Part shown: one piece after another, positions 44,839 to 52,713 of the stretch
Position numbering within the stretch: position 1 is the first letter of the stretch
How the letters are laid out: each line of letters opens with the position of its first letter
Origin: an uncultured Flavobacteriaceae bacterium
Lineage (GTDB): Bacteria; Bacteroidota; Bacteroidia; Flavobacteriales; Flavobacteriaceae
DNA: 64,000 bases
Assembly: GCA_943789455.1 (NCBI GenBank)
Contig: CALSUE010000001.1
Location: 251,001-315,000, forward strand
Direction: 5' to 3'
Program-made: the position numbers and the translations under genes
Notes under the pieces: model-generated
Seen by the model: only the letters and a program-made list of their open reading frames with translations
What the model was told of the DNA's origin: nothing
Databases searched by the model: none

Positions 44839-44854
44839 AATCTCATTATACTAA

Positions 44855-45346
44855 TCATGGTTTTCTTCTAGTTTGTTTCAGTTTTCTGAATAATTCTTTT
44901 CTAAATTCCCTTTCTGCCATTTGCAATTTTAAAATTTTCTTGTAAGAAAGGACGGTACCTATTTTTGTAAAAAACCTTTGTTTTTCTTGATGAGTTTTGT
45001 TTCTAATATCTGTCACCATATTGTAAATTTTCTTTGCTTTAGATTCATCAATATTGTCAAAATTCTTTGGAAACGGATTCGGTTGTTGCAGTTTATTTGT
45101 GTTTTTAACTATTGATTTCATTGTATTAATTTCTTTTTCTCTGTATTCTGACATTAATTTTTCATGTGCGTTATATATAGGCCAAAATACTTCAGCTTCC
45201 ATTACTGTTAGGTTTAATTGATCGGTAATGAATGCAATTTTGTGAGATTTAACACGGTTTTTATCGATTCTTTTCCCTTTTTGAGCGTTACTATTGTTGC
45301 TTGTTAGTATGGCTATTATTACTACTAAAAATTTTATTGATTTCAT
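44855..45346 (-). CDS. Periplasmic sensor-like protein of the ECF sigma operon
   Basis: 163 residues. A signal peptide (MKSIKFLVVIIAILTSNNSNA) leads to a basic helical domain with FITDQLNLTVMEAEVFWPIYNAHE, the LTxxxAxxFWPxYN pattern of Bacteroidota proteins named sensors of ECF sigma factors and related in style to Spy/CpxP. It is 19 bases downstream of the anti-sigma-like gene. A role in sensing envelope stress is inferred from place and family. Confidence 0.75.
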   Translation of the reverse strand: MKSIKFLVVIIAILTSNNSNAQKGKRIDKNRVKSHKIAFITDQLNLTVMEAEVFWPIYNAHEKLMSEYREKEINTMKSIVKNTNKLQQPNPFPKNFDNIDESKAKKIYNMVTDIRNKTHQEKQRFFTKIGTVLSYKKILKLQMAEREFRKELFRKLKQTRRKP

Positions 45347-45365
45347 ATCTTAAATTATTTTGTCT

Positions 45366-45878
45366 TTATTCTTCAATTAAATAATCCACATCATTTGAAT
45401 CTAATAAAGATTCAATAATATCCTCATTTTTAATTGTTAGGTATGGATTTATATCGTTAACATTTAGTTCTGTTAAAGCAAAAGCAATCTCATCATTAGA
45501 AAGTGAATTAGCATTCATATCTAACCAACTTATGATTTCCTCTGAAGAAAGCTCAGTATTAGTATTGTAAATGAAATTTGATCCAAAAAACAGCAGTAAT
45601 ACAATAGATGCAGCAACTGAAATTAACTTTATATTTCTTCTTTTAAAGTTTATTAATTTTCCGTTTTTATTTTTTGTTTTTTCAATGATAACATTCTCCA
45701 AGCTTTCAAAGTATGCTTCTGGAGTTTTGAAGCCATCATGTTTTGGGAGCTTCTCTACAATTAACCTCGAGAATAATTCGTCCTCAATACCCGTAAAATA
45801 ATCTTCAGGTACAGATAATCCTGTTTTAATATTTTTGGTTAATTTCCAATCTTTACTATGATTTATAACTCGTTTCAT
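45366..45878 (-). CDS. Putative anti-sigma-like single-pass membrane protein
   Basis: 170 residues. A cytoplasmic N-terminal part with two related segments (GLSVPEDYFTGIEDEL and GFKTPEAYFESLENV), then one membrane helix (IKLISVAASIVLLLFFGSNFI, about 88-108), then an acidic periplasmic tail. The repeated P-E-x-Y/A-F motif is found in many flavobacterial proteins next to ECF sigma genes. It starts 31 bases after the sigma factor stop. Anti-sigma activity is inferred from topology and context, since the ZAS zinc motif (HxxxCxxC) is absent. Confidence 0.68.
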   Translation of the reverse strand: MKRVINHSKDWKLTKNIKTGLSVPEDYFTGIEDELFSRLIVEKLPKHDGFKTPEAYFESLENVIIEKTKNKNGKLINFKRRNIKLISVAASIVLLLFFGSNFIYNTNTELSSEEIISWLDMNANSLSNDEIAFALTELNVNDINPYLTIKNEDIIESLLDSNDVDYLIEE

Positions 45879-45909
45879 TATTATTAAGACTTAACGTACA
45901 GCTTAAGGT

Positions 45910-46458
45910 TTAATTTTGATTTTTTTTTATATAGTTTTCTATTTTTTTTACTGCATGGAAATATGAAGCTTTTAATCCTCCTACAGTTGTACCAAGTATT
46001 TCAGAAATTTCTTGATATTTCATGTGATCAAAATATTTCATATTAAAAACCAATTGTTGTTTCTCTGGTAATGTAGCAACTGCTTCTTGTAAAATTAGTT
46101 CTATGTCATTTCCTGAAAACCATTTGTCTGATTGCAAATTTGAAACTAGTTTTTGTTTCATTTCAGTAATATCTATATTTCTTTCTCTCGCTCTTTTGTT
46201 GATAAAGGTGATGGATTCATTAGTTGCTATTCGATACATCCATGAATACAATTTACTATCTTGTTTGAAGTTGTCGATTCCTTTAAAAACTTTTATGAAA
46301 GTGTTTTGTAGGACATCATCAGCATCATCGTGAGAAATAACAATCCTACGAATATGCCAATACAAACGTTCTTTGTATTCTTTTATTAATATTCGGAAGG
46401 CTTTTTCTTTTGTCTGAATATTTTGAAGTTCTTCAACTAAAGCGATTTCATCAATCAA
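45910..46458 (-). CDS. ECF-type RNA polymerase sigma factor
   Basis: An extracytoplasmic-function sigma-70 factor. Region 2 is seen in DADDVLQNTFIKVFKGIDNF and SKLYSWMYRIATNESI; region 4 in LPEKQQLVFNMKYFDHMKYQEISEILGTT. No ATG lies before the conserved part. I choose the TTG at 46458 (MIDEIALVEELQNIQTKEKA), giving 182 residues, the usual size; the frame runs on to 46548, which would overlap the end of the upstream gene. It leads a three-gene operon with the membrane and periplasmic proteins downstream. Confidence 0.88.
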   Translation of the reverse strand: MIDEIALVEELQNIQTKEKAFRILIKEYKERLYWHIRRIVISHDDADDVLQNTFIKVFKGIDNFKQDSKLYSWMYRIATNESITFINKRARERNIDITEMKQKLVSNLQSDKWFSGNDIELILQEAVATLPEKQQLVFNMKYFDHMKYQEISEILGTTVGGLKASYFHAVKKIENYIKKNQN

Positions 46459-46516
46459 TACTAGTTTTTTTATTTTAGACTTCGAACCTTCAAAAAGGTT
46501 TAATACTTCAGGTTTT

Positions 46517-47965
46517 TTAAGTCTTTTTTCTACTTTTTGAATATCCAAAAAGACGTTTTTTAACTATAGTTTCAGCAACACCTTCAGGCAGCATTTCCTG
46601 CCAACCTTCTTCACCCTCAGAAATCATCTTTAATACTTTTCTAGAAAAAATGTGGAATATCTCTTGATCAAAATCTGAGATATCAATAAGTTTCCCGTTG
46701 TTTTTGAAGAATTTATATAGCTCTTTCATTCTTGGATGAACTTTTAGATTTTCACTAGTAATAAATTCATTTTTTTCTTCATCTCTGTAAGGATACATGT
46801 ATACTTTTAGATCTCTATAAAATAACTTACCAAAGGCTTCAAGGATACCTCCACTTAAATGTCGATAATATTTTTCATCAAAAATTTGAATCAAATTATA
46901 TACTCCCATTGCTAAGCCCATTCTAGCTTTTGTAAATTCACTAAAATATTCAACGAGTTTAAAATATTCTTGAAAGTTGGTGATCATTACGTTTTGTCCT
47001 AAAGAACACAGTAATTCTGCTCTATCTAGGAAATCCCGTTCATTAATTTCTCCCTCCGCTCTTAAATTACTGAGTGTAATTTCAAAAATAATTTGAGAGT
47101 TTTCTGGATCAACCTTTTTTTCACTAAAGAATAATTCTTTAGCTCTTTCAAACATATCCATATTAACTTTAGTTACGGGTCTAAAACTACCACGTAAAGC
47201 CAATATATTTTTTTTATACAATACTTGAGCTGGAAGTAAATTATTTCCATCTGGTCCAAACATAACTGCTGTAGTCATGTTATTTTTTACTAACTGAAGG
47301 CTCATTAAACGATTATCTACATACATGAAACGTGGGCCAGAGAAATTAATCATATCAATTTCTAATTGATCCTTGTATAGGTTGTCGTAAAAAGATTTTA
47401 ATAATTCCTTTGGATTATCATTTAGGTAAAAAGCTCCATAAATTAAATTTACACCTAAAATACCCAAGGTTTCCTGTTGAAGACGAGCATCAGTTTCTTT
47501 AAATCTAAGGTGCAATACAATCTCGTTAAACTCCTCAAGCGGGTCTAATTGAAATCTGATTCCAACCCAACCATGTCCTTTAAATTTTTTTGAAAAGTCT
47601 ATGGTAGCTACTGTATTGGCGTAACTAAAGAATAGCTTATCAGGATGCTTTTTTCTACTTAAACGATCCTCTATTAAATCTACTTCATGGTGAAGCATTC
47701 TTTTTAAACGCTCCTCGGTTACATAGCGTCTGTCTTCTTCAATACCATAAATAGCATCTGAAAAATCTTTATCATAAGCACTCATTGCCTTTGCAATTGT
47801 TCCTGAGGCTCCACCTGCTCTAAAGAAATTCCGAGCTGTTTCTTGTCCAGCACCTATTTCTGCAAAGGTTCCGTAGATATCACTATTTAAATTTATTCTA
47901 AGTGCTTTGCTTTTTGTAGCAGGAACACTACTGATTTTTTGATCTCCTTTTAAAGAAATAGACAT
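46517..47965 (-). CDS. Large conserved-looking protein of unknown function
   Basis: 482 residues from the ATG at 47965 (MSISLKGDQKISSVPATKS); a longer frame to 48019 would run into the promoter of the divergent gene. No signal peptide or membrane helix. Distinct stretches look highly constrained: TFAEIGAGQETARNFFRAGG, ASGTIAKAMSAYDKDFSDAIYG, GHGWVGIRFQLDP, FSGPRFMYVDNRLMSLQLV and FGPDGNNLLPAQVLYKKN. I do not recognise a catalytic family. It ends 58 bases before the proposed sigma factor start, so the two may share a transcript. Confidence 0.72.
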   Translation of the reverse strand: MSISLKGDQKISSVPATKSKALRINLNSDIYGTFAEIGAGQETARNFFRAGGASGTIAKAMSAYDKDFSDAIYGIEEDRRYVTEERLKRMLHHEVDLIEDRLSRKKHPDKLFFSYANTVATIDFSKKFKGHGWVGIRFQLDPLEEFNEIVLHLRFKETDARLQQETLGILGVNLIYGAFYLNDNPKELLKSFYDNLYKDQLEIDMINFSGPRFMYVDNRLMSLQLVKNNMTTAVMFGPDGNNLLPAQVLYKKNILALRGSFRPVTKVNMDMFERAKELFFSEKKVDPENSQIIFEITLSNLRAEGEINERDFLDRAELLCSLGQNVMITNFQEYFKLVEYFSEFTKARMGLAMGVYNLIQIFDEKYYRHLSGGILEAFGKLFYRDLKVYMYPYRDEEKNEFITSENLKVHPRMKELYKFFKNNGKLIDISDFDQEIFHIFSRKVLKMISEGEEGWQEMLPEGVAETIVKKRLFGYSKSRKKT

Positions 47966-48005
47966 TTTACTAGATTTTGCTTGTAAACAAAGGTAACTAA
48001 ATTGA

Positions 48006-48036
48006 TTGCTATCAGTCAATTTTTATGCTATTTTTG
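48006..48036 (+). promoter_or_regulatory. Promoter of the MBL-fold hydrolase gene
   Basis: TTG (48006-48008)-N20-TATTTTTG (48029-48036) is a full match to the Bacteroidota promoter. It ends six bases before the ATG at 48043, so the message would have almost no leader. It overlaps the N-terminal extension of the divergent frame and argues for that gene's start at 47965. Confidence 0.57.
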
Positions 48037-48042
48037 TAAGAT

Positions 48043-48804
48043 ATGAAGATTACTTTTCTAGGAACAGGAACATCACAAGGCATACCAATGATAGGAAGTA
48101 ATGATCCTGTTTGCTTATCTCATAACTCAAAAGATAAAAGGTTACGATCTTCTATTATGATTTCATGGGACGATAATCGTTATATAATAGATTGTGGTCC
48201 TGATTTTCGTCAACAAATGTTGAGAGAAAATATTCAGGCTATAAATGGAGTTTTATTCACACATGAACACTCAGATCATACTGCAGGAATTGATGATTTG
48301 AGACCTTATACCTATAAAATGGGTGAAGTACCTATTTATGCTCAAGAGCGAGTGATAGAAAGCTTAAAAATAAGGTTTTCTTACATTTTTGAAACTGAAA
48401 ACAGGTATGCTGGTGCGCCAAAACTGATAGAAAATATTATAGATTCAAACAGTTTCATGTTAAATGAGGTACAAGTAACCCCTATAGCTGTCATGCATGG
48501 AAAGCTTCCCATTACTGGTTATAGATTTGGCAATGTGGCTTATATTACAGATCTTAAAACCATGTCAGATCATGAAAAAAAGAAGTTAGAGAATTTAGAT
48601 GTTTTAATAGTAAACGCATTAAGAATAACGGCTCACCCTACACATTTAAATTTAGAAGAAGCTATAAGTTTTGTTAATGAAATTAAGCCTAAAAGAGCTT
48701 ATTTTACCCATATAAGTCATAAGTTGGGATTTCATGAAGAGGTTGAAAAAATACTTCCTGAGAATGTTTTTTTATCCTATGACGGGCTAGAAATTAAGTT
48801 GTAA
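48043..48804 (+). CDS. Metallo-beta-lactamase fold hydrolase (PhnP-like)
   Basis: 253 residues, cytoplasmic metal-dependent hydrolase. The opening LGTGTSQGIPMIG and the metal motif FTHEHSDHTAGIDDLRP (HxHxDH), a further His in VMHGKLPITGYRFGN, Asp in YITDLKTM and the late THISHKLGFHEEVEK place it with phosphodiesterase-type MBL proteins related to PhnP and RNase Z. The natural substrate (cyclic phosphate or other phosphodiester) is unknown. It is divergent from the large unknown gene. Confidence 0.9.
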   Translation: MKITFLGTGTSQGIPMIGSNDPVCLSHNSKDKRLRSSIMISWDDNRYIIDCGPDFRQQMLRENIQAINGVLFTHEHSDHTAGIDDLRPYTYKMGEVPIYAQERVIESLKIRFSYIFETENRYAGAPKLIENIIDSNSFMLNEVQVTPIAVMHGKLPITGYRFGNVAYITDLKTMSDHEKKKLENLDVLIVNALRITAHPTHLNLEEAISFVNEIKPKRAYFTHISHKLGFHEEVEKILPENVFLSYDGLEIKL

Positions 48805-48841
48805 ATACTCTGGTAGGTTTTAATTTTTCTCAGCTACACAA

Positions 48842-49486
48842 TTATAGTCTATTTTCAATCCACTTTTTGAAGCTAAAAAAATTCTGAGGTGCAACACCAT
48901 GTCCAACAGGGTATTCTGAGTATTCATTTTTTAAGGCTTTTGAATCTAGAAAAGGACTTGCTTTTCTTGCCCAATCTACCGGGATTACCTGATCTACAGA
49001 CCCGTGAGATATATAATAATCTGTATGTATTTTTTTAGGGTTTTCTTTTGGTATTAATTCTGAGTTAAGATATCCACTTAATGCAATTACGTGTTGAATT
49101 TTGTTAGGAAAATGAAAACTCAAGGCATAACTTAAGATGGCCCCTTGACTAAACCCAAGTAAAAAAGTGTTATTTGGATTAGTACTATACTTAGTTTTTA
49201 TATGATCTATAGTTGTTGTAATTTTTTGTAAAGATTTTCTAGCTTGATTTAGATCTGAAAACTTATTGTTTTTACTGTCAAGATTTATGTCATACCACGC
49301 ATAACCACCATAACCCATTTCGTAGGGTGCTCTCAAGCTAACTATTACTAGCGTTTCAGGTAGTTCATCAGCAAAAGAAAATAAATCAAGTTCATTGCTT
49401 CCGTATCCATGAAGTAAAATTAGTAAAGGAGGGTTTTCAGTAGGTAGTTTTGGGAGTTTTTCAACAAAGGTTAATAGGTCACTCAT
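48842..49486 (-). CDS. Phospholipase/carboxylesterase-type alpha/beta hydrolase
   Basis: 214 residues. A serine esterase of the carboxylesterase 2/lysophospholipase type. Oxyanion-loop LLILLHGYGSNELD, nucleophile Ser in LLGFSQGAILSYA, Asp in ISHGSVDQVIPVDWA and His in PVGHGVAPQNF form the catalytic triad. No signal peptide. It follows the dihydroorotase-like gene by four bases, the last member of an operon with batA-like and S10 peptidase genes. Confidence 0.92.
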   Translation of the reverse strand: MSDLLTFVEKLPKLPTENPPLLILLHGYGSNELDLFSFADELPETLVIVSLRAPYEMGYGGYAWYDINLDSKNNKFSDLNQARKSLQKITTTIDHIKTKYSTNPNNTFLLGFSQGAILSYALSFHFPNKIQHVIALSGYLNSELIPKENPKKIHTDYYISHGSVDQVIPVDWARKASPFLDSKALKNEYSEYPVGHGVAPQNFFSFKKWIENRL

Positions 49487-49490
49487 AGGG

Positions 49491-50747
49491 TTAGCTCAGG
49501 ACTAATTTTTTATTTGCAAAGACTCCATAAACTTTTCCTTTTAATTTTTTTCCAAGGAAGGCGGAGTTTTTTGAAGTGGATAAAATATTTTCATTCAAAA
49601 AAACTGAGGTTCCATCAGGGTTAAAAAGTGTTAGGTTAGCAGTGCTGTCTTTTTTAATTGTGGTTGATTCTTGATTAAAAATTGCTCTTGGCTGAATGGT
49701 CAAAGCTTTTATAATTGTTTCTAAATCTAATACAGAGTTTAAAGCTCCAAATAAACTCTCTAGACCAATAGTTCCAAATTCAGCATGGCTAAATTCTAGT
49801 TTTTTGTGTTCTATATCTATTGGGTTATGATCTGAGGTAATTATATCTATTACTCCATCTTTTACTCCTTTTAATAGTGCTTTTGTATCATTTTTTGTAC
49901 GCAGTGGTGGGGTAACTTTGACATTGCTATCAAATGAATCTAATTCGTTATCAGTTAAAATTAAATGATGCGCTGAAACACTACAACTTACATTTAACCC
50001 TTTCTTTTTAGCTTCTTTGATTAATTTTACAGAAGTTGCTGATGAAATTGTAGGGATATGTAATCTCCCTCCAGTATACTCTAGTAAATATAAATCTCTT
50101 GCAATTTGCATGTGCTCAGCTAATGCTGGTGAACCTTTTATACCTAATCGAGTACTCTGTATTCCTTCGTTAACTATTCCTTCTCCTGCTATTGAACAGT
50201 TTTTTGGAAAACTTAGAATTAGACCTTCAAAATTTTGTGCATATAATAATGCCACTTTCATTAGGTTGTCGTTAGTGATGGGTTTATTGTAATCTCCAAA
50301 AGCAATAGCTCCAGATTGTTGCATGTCATATAATTCAGCCATATTGGCCCCTTTACTTTCTTTTGTTAGTGCACCAATAGGGTAAAGGCTTGTGGCTGAG
50401 TTTTTGGCTTTATTAATTAAGAACTCTACATCAGATTTTGAATCTATGACTGGATTTGTATTTGAATTAACTGCAATGGAAGTAAAACCACTTTTTGAGG
50501 CAACTTCTAGGCCTTTTCTTATGGTTTCTCTTTCTTCATATCCAGGTTCTCCTAACGAAACACTAGTATCAAACCACCCACAAGAAACATGAAGGTTTTT
50601 TAACTCAATTATCTTGTATGATGATTCTTGTTGAATGGAATCAGCGATTTTAAAAATCTTTCCGTTAACAATTAAAATATCTTTAGTTTTATTGTGGTGA
50701 GGGCTGGAAGTATCTATGATAGTAGCCGATTTTAAAAGCGTAGTCAT
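49491..50747 (-). CDS. Dihydroorotase homologue lacking metal ligands (probable non-catalytic)
   Basis: 418 residues from the ATG at 50747, which overlaps the upstream TGA as ATGA. The fold matches dihydroorotase along its whole length (GEPGYEERETIRKGLEVA, SVSAHHLILTDNELD, VTPPLRTKND, TSDHNP, FGTIGLESLFGALN). Compared with active PyrC, the HxH that binds zinc is Ser62-Val-Ser64; the next Arg is Gly66; the His of AHCED is Phe180; the His of CHIST is Thr233; and the last His of DHAPH is Ile310. Only Asp306 of the metal site is kept. Such pseudo-dihydroorotases can act as structural partners of aspartate carbamoyltransferase; that role here is inference. Confidence 0.88.
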   Translation of the reverse strand: MTTLLKSATIIDTSSPHHNKTKDILIVNGKIFKIADSIQQESSYKIIELKNLHVSCGWFDTSVSLGEPGYEERETIRKGLEVASKSGFTSIAVNSNTNPVIDSKSDVEFLINKAKNSATSLYPIGALTKESKGANMAELYDMQQSGAIAFGDYNKPITNDNLMKVALLYAQNFEGLILSFPKNCSIAGEGIVNEGIQSTRLGIKGSPALAEHMQIARDLYLLEYTGGRLHIPTISSATSVKLIKEAKKKGLNVSCSVSAHHLILTDNELDSFDSNVKVTPPLRTKNDTKALLKGVKDGVIDIITSDHNPIDIEHKKLEFSHAEFGTIGLESLFGALNSVLDLETIIKALTIQPRAIFNQESTTIKKDSTANLTLFNPDGTSVFLNENILSTSKNSAFLGKKLKGKVYGVFANKKLVLS

Positions 50748-52699
50748 AAGCTGAAGAATTTTAAAATTAAAATTTCCAACAACAAAGATACAATTGCAAT
50801 CGCCAAAAACAACCTCCAAAGTGATTGAACTTTGTTTTTTTCATTTATTTCTTTAAAATATTCTTTAATTGAACTGAAAACCTCAATGTTTTTATATTCT
50901 TTTTTTATTGTATTTAGGTTGTGAAAAGTTAATAAACTTTCATTTGAAGAATTATTGTAAGCTATGGTAGTTAAGGTGTCTTTATTAAGTAATATGTCAT
51001 AAAATCCAGCAATTCTTGGTTCTCTTAGGGTTGAAAAGACTACTTTGTTAGCAAAACTTACTTGAGAGGGAATAAAAGATTTTTTTTGATTGGAGATCTT
51101 TAAAATTTCATTTTTTTCTATTTTTTTACTAATCTCCAGAGTATTTTCTTTTTGAAGTATGTAATAGGGTTTATTGATTTCAGGGCTTTGTTTGGCAATG
51201 TTATATAATGTTGGTACAATTAGGGGTGAATTAACAAAATTGGAGGACTGAATATTTAATGGAGACGAAAACAAATATATTTTTGAAAAAGAATTTGAAA
51301 TTTCATGTAAAAAAGGAGTTTTATCTTCAAGTGATAAAATAGCATTCCCTGTTAGTGTATGTTTATAATTAATTGTGGTAGTTGGATATTCAAAATTTTC
51401 AATTTCTTTACTAAAAACATTAGAAAATAAAGGATGATTGAAATTTATGGTAGTAATTTTTAATGAATCTTTCTTTTTAGTTACAATTCTTCCTGTGTTT
51501 ACTTGTTTAAAAAAAGAATTATAAGAACGAAGTTCTAAGTTTTTATGTGGGATGACTAGGAGGCTTCCTCCGTTTTTTAAAAATTTCAGTAAACTATTTT
51601 CTAAAATAGTTGAAAAACTAATTAATTGATTTAAGATAATCAGTTTTTGAGATGAAATTGAATTGTAATTTACATTTTGTAACGTTGAACTTGTAAAATT
51701 AAATTCATCACTATTAAAAATTTTAGATATATATGGTAATGCTTTTCCAATGTTTAAAATGGATGTTTTAGTAGGGGTGTTAACAGTGAAATAAAAAGCA
51801 TTATCAAACAAGAAAGCATCGTTAAAATTAAGTTGAATTTTTCCTTTAAATTGGCTAAGATTTTTTATTGGAAAATCTAATATTTTTTTTTCATTTTCTA
51901 AAATAGAGAAGGATTGTTTGTTGATGAGTTTCGAAGAATTATAAAGTGCAATAGGAATATTTTTTTTTGCCTTACCTTGATTTTTTAAAACTACAGAAAC
52001 TAATTTCTCTTGTGTTCCTATTGTATTAATATAAGCACTGTCTACAGAGATGTTATTTTTTACATTAGAATTTAATTTTATAAACGAAAATGGCCTAATT
52101 ACATTTGTAAACTCGTTATTTATTTTTTTATTAAAATACTGAAAATCAGATATTAATAGGTTTTTATATACATTAATACTTTTATCATTTAATTCTGTTT
52201 GAATTGTGTTTATTTTATCTTGTATTGATGTGGTATTATTGGAGAATTTTATATTTTTGAGAGATTTTACTAATTCTTTTTTAGAAATATTTATGTTAAA
52301 ATCATTATTTGTAAGTAAAGAATACCTTTCGTTTTCTGGTGAATATTCAATAATATCTTGAGCTGCAATTTTTAGTAGATTACCATTAATTCCATTTGTA
52401 TTTAAACTTTTTGAGTTGTCTAAATAAATATAATTATGTCTTAGCTCTTCTGTTTTTTTATCTCCAAAATAAGGTTGTGAAAATGTAAAAATTAAAGCCG
52501 TAAAACTGAGTAATCTGGTTGCTAATATTAAGCGTTTTTTTAACTTAGAATTCTTGCGTGTTTCAAGACGTATTTTTTTTAAAAATTGAACGTTTGTAAA
52601 TTCAATTTTTTTAAATCTTTGTAAATTAAAAAGATGAATTAATATTGGAATAATAAGAACACATAAAAAATAAAAAACAGCAGGATATTTAAAATGCAT
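50744..52699 (-). CDS. BatA-domain (aerotolerance regulator N-terminal) membrane protein
   Basis: 651 residues. It opens with the BatA/aerotolerance signature MHFKYPAVFYFLCVLIIPIL IHLFNLQRFKKIEF (two parts of one motif), then KRLILATRLLSFTALIFTFS as a second helix. A long extracytoplasmic region of beta-rich, VWA-like and glutamine amidotransferase-like character follows, and a last helix (LWRLFLAIAIVSLLLEILIL) is at the C-terminus. The first gene downstream begins inside its stop. Probably an envelope protein; its function is not known. Confidence 0.85.
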   Translation of the reverse strand: MHFKYPAVFYFLCVLIIPILIHLFNLQRFKKIEFTNVQFLKKIRLETRKNSKLKKRLILATRLLSFTALIFTFSQPYFGDKKTEELRHNYIYLDNSKSLNTNGINGNLLKIAAQDIIEYSPENERYSLLTNNDFNINISKKELVKSLKNIKFSNNTTSIQDKINTIQTELNDKSINVYKNLLISDFQYFNKKINNEFTNVIRPFSFIKLNSNVKNNISVDSAYINTIGTQEKLVSVVLKNQGKAKKNIPIALYNSSKLINKQSFSILENEKKILDFPIKNLSQFKGKIQLNFNDAFLFDNAFYFTVNTPTKTSILNIGKALPYISKIFNSDEFNFTSSTLQNVNYNSISSQKLIILNQLISFSTILENSLLKFLKNGGSLLVIPHKNLELRSYNSFFKQVNTGRIVTKKKDSLKITTINFNHPLFSNVFSKEIENFEYPTTTINYKHTLTGNAILSLEDKTPFLHEISNSFSKIYLFSSPLNIQSSNFVNSPLIVPTLYNIAKQSPEINKPYYILQKENTLEISKKIEKNEILKISNQKKSFIPSQVSFANKVVFSTLREPRIAGFYDILLNKDTLTTIAYNNSSNESLLTFHNLNTIKKEYKNIEVFSSIKEYFKEINEKNKVQSLWRLFLAIAIVSLLLEILILKFFSL

Positions 52700-52713
52700 T
52701 TGCTCTTAAGTCT

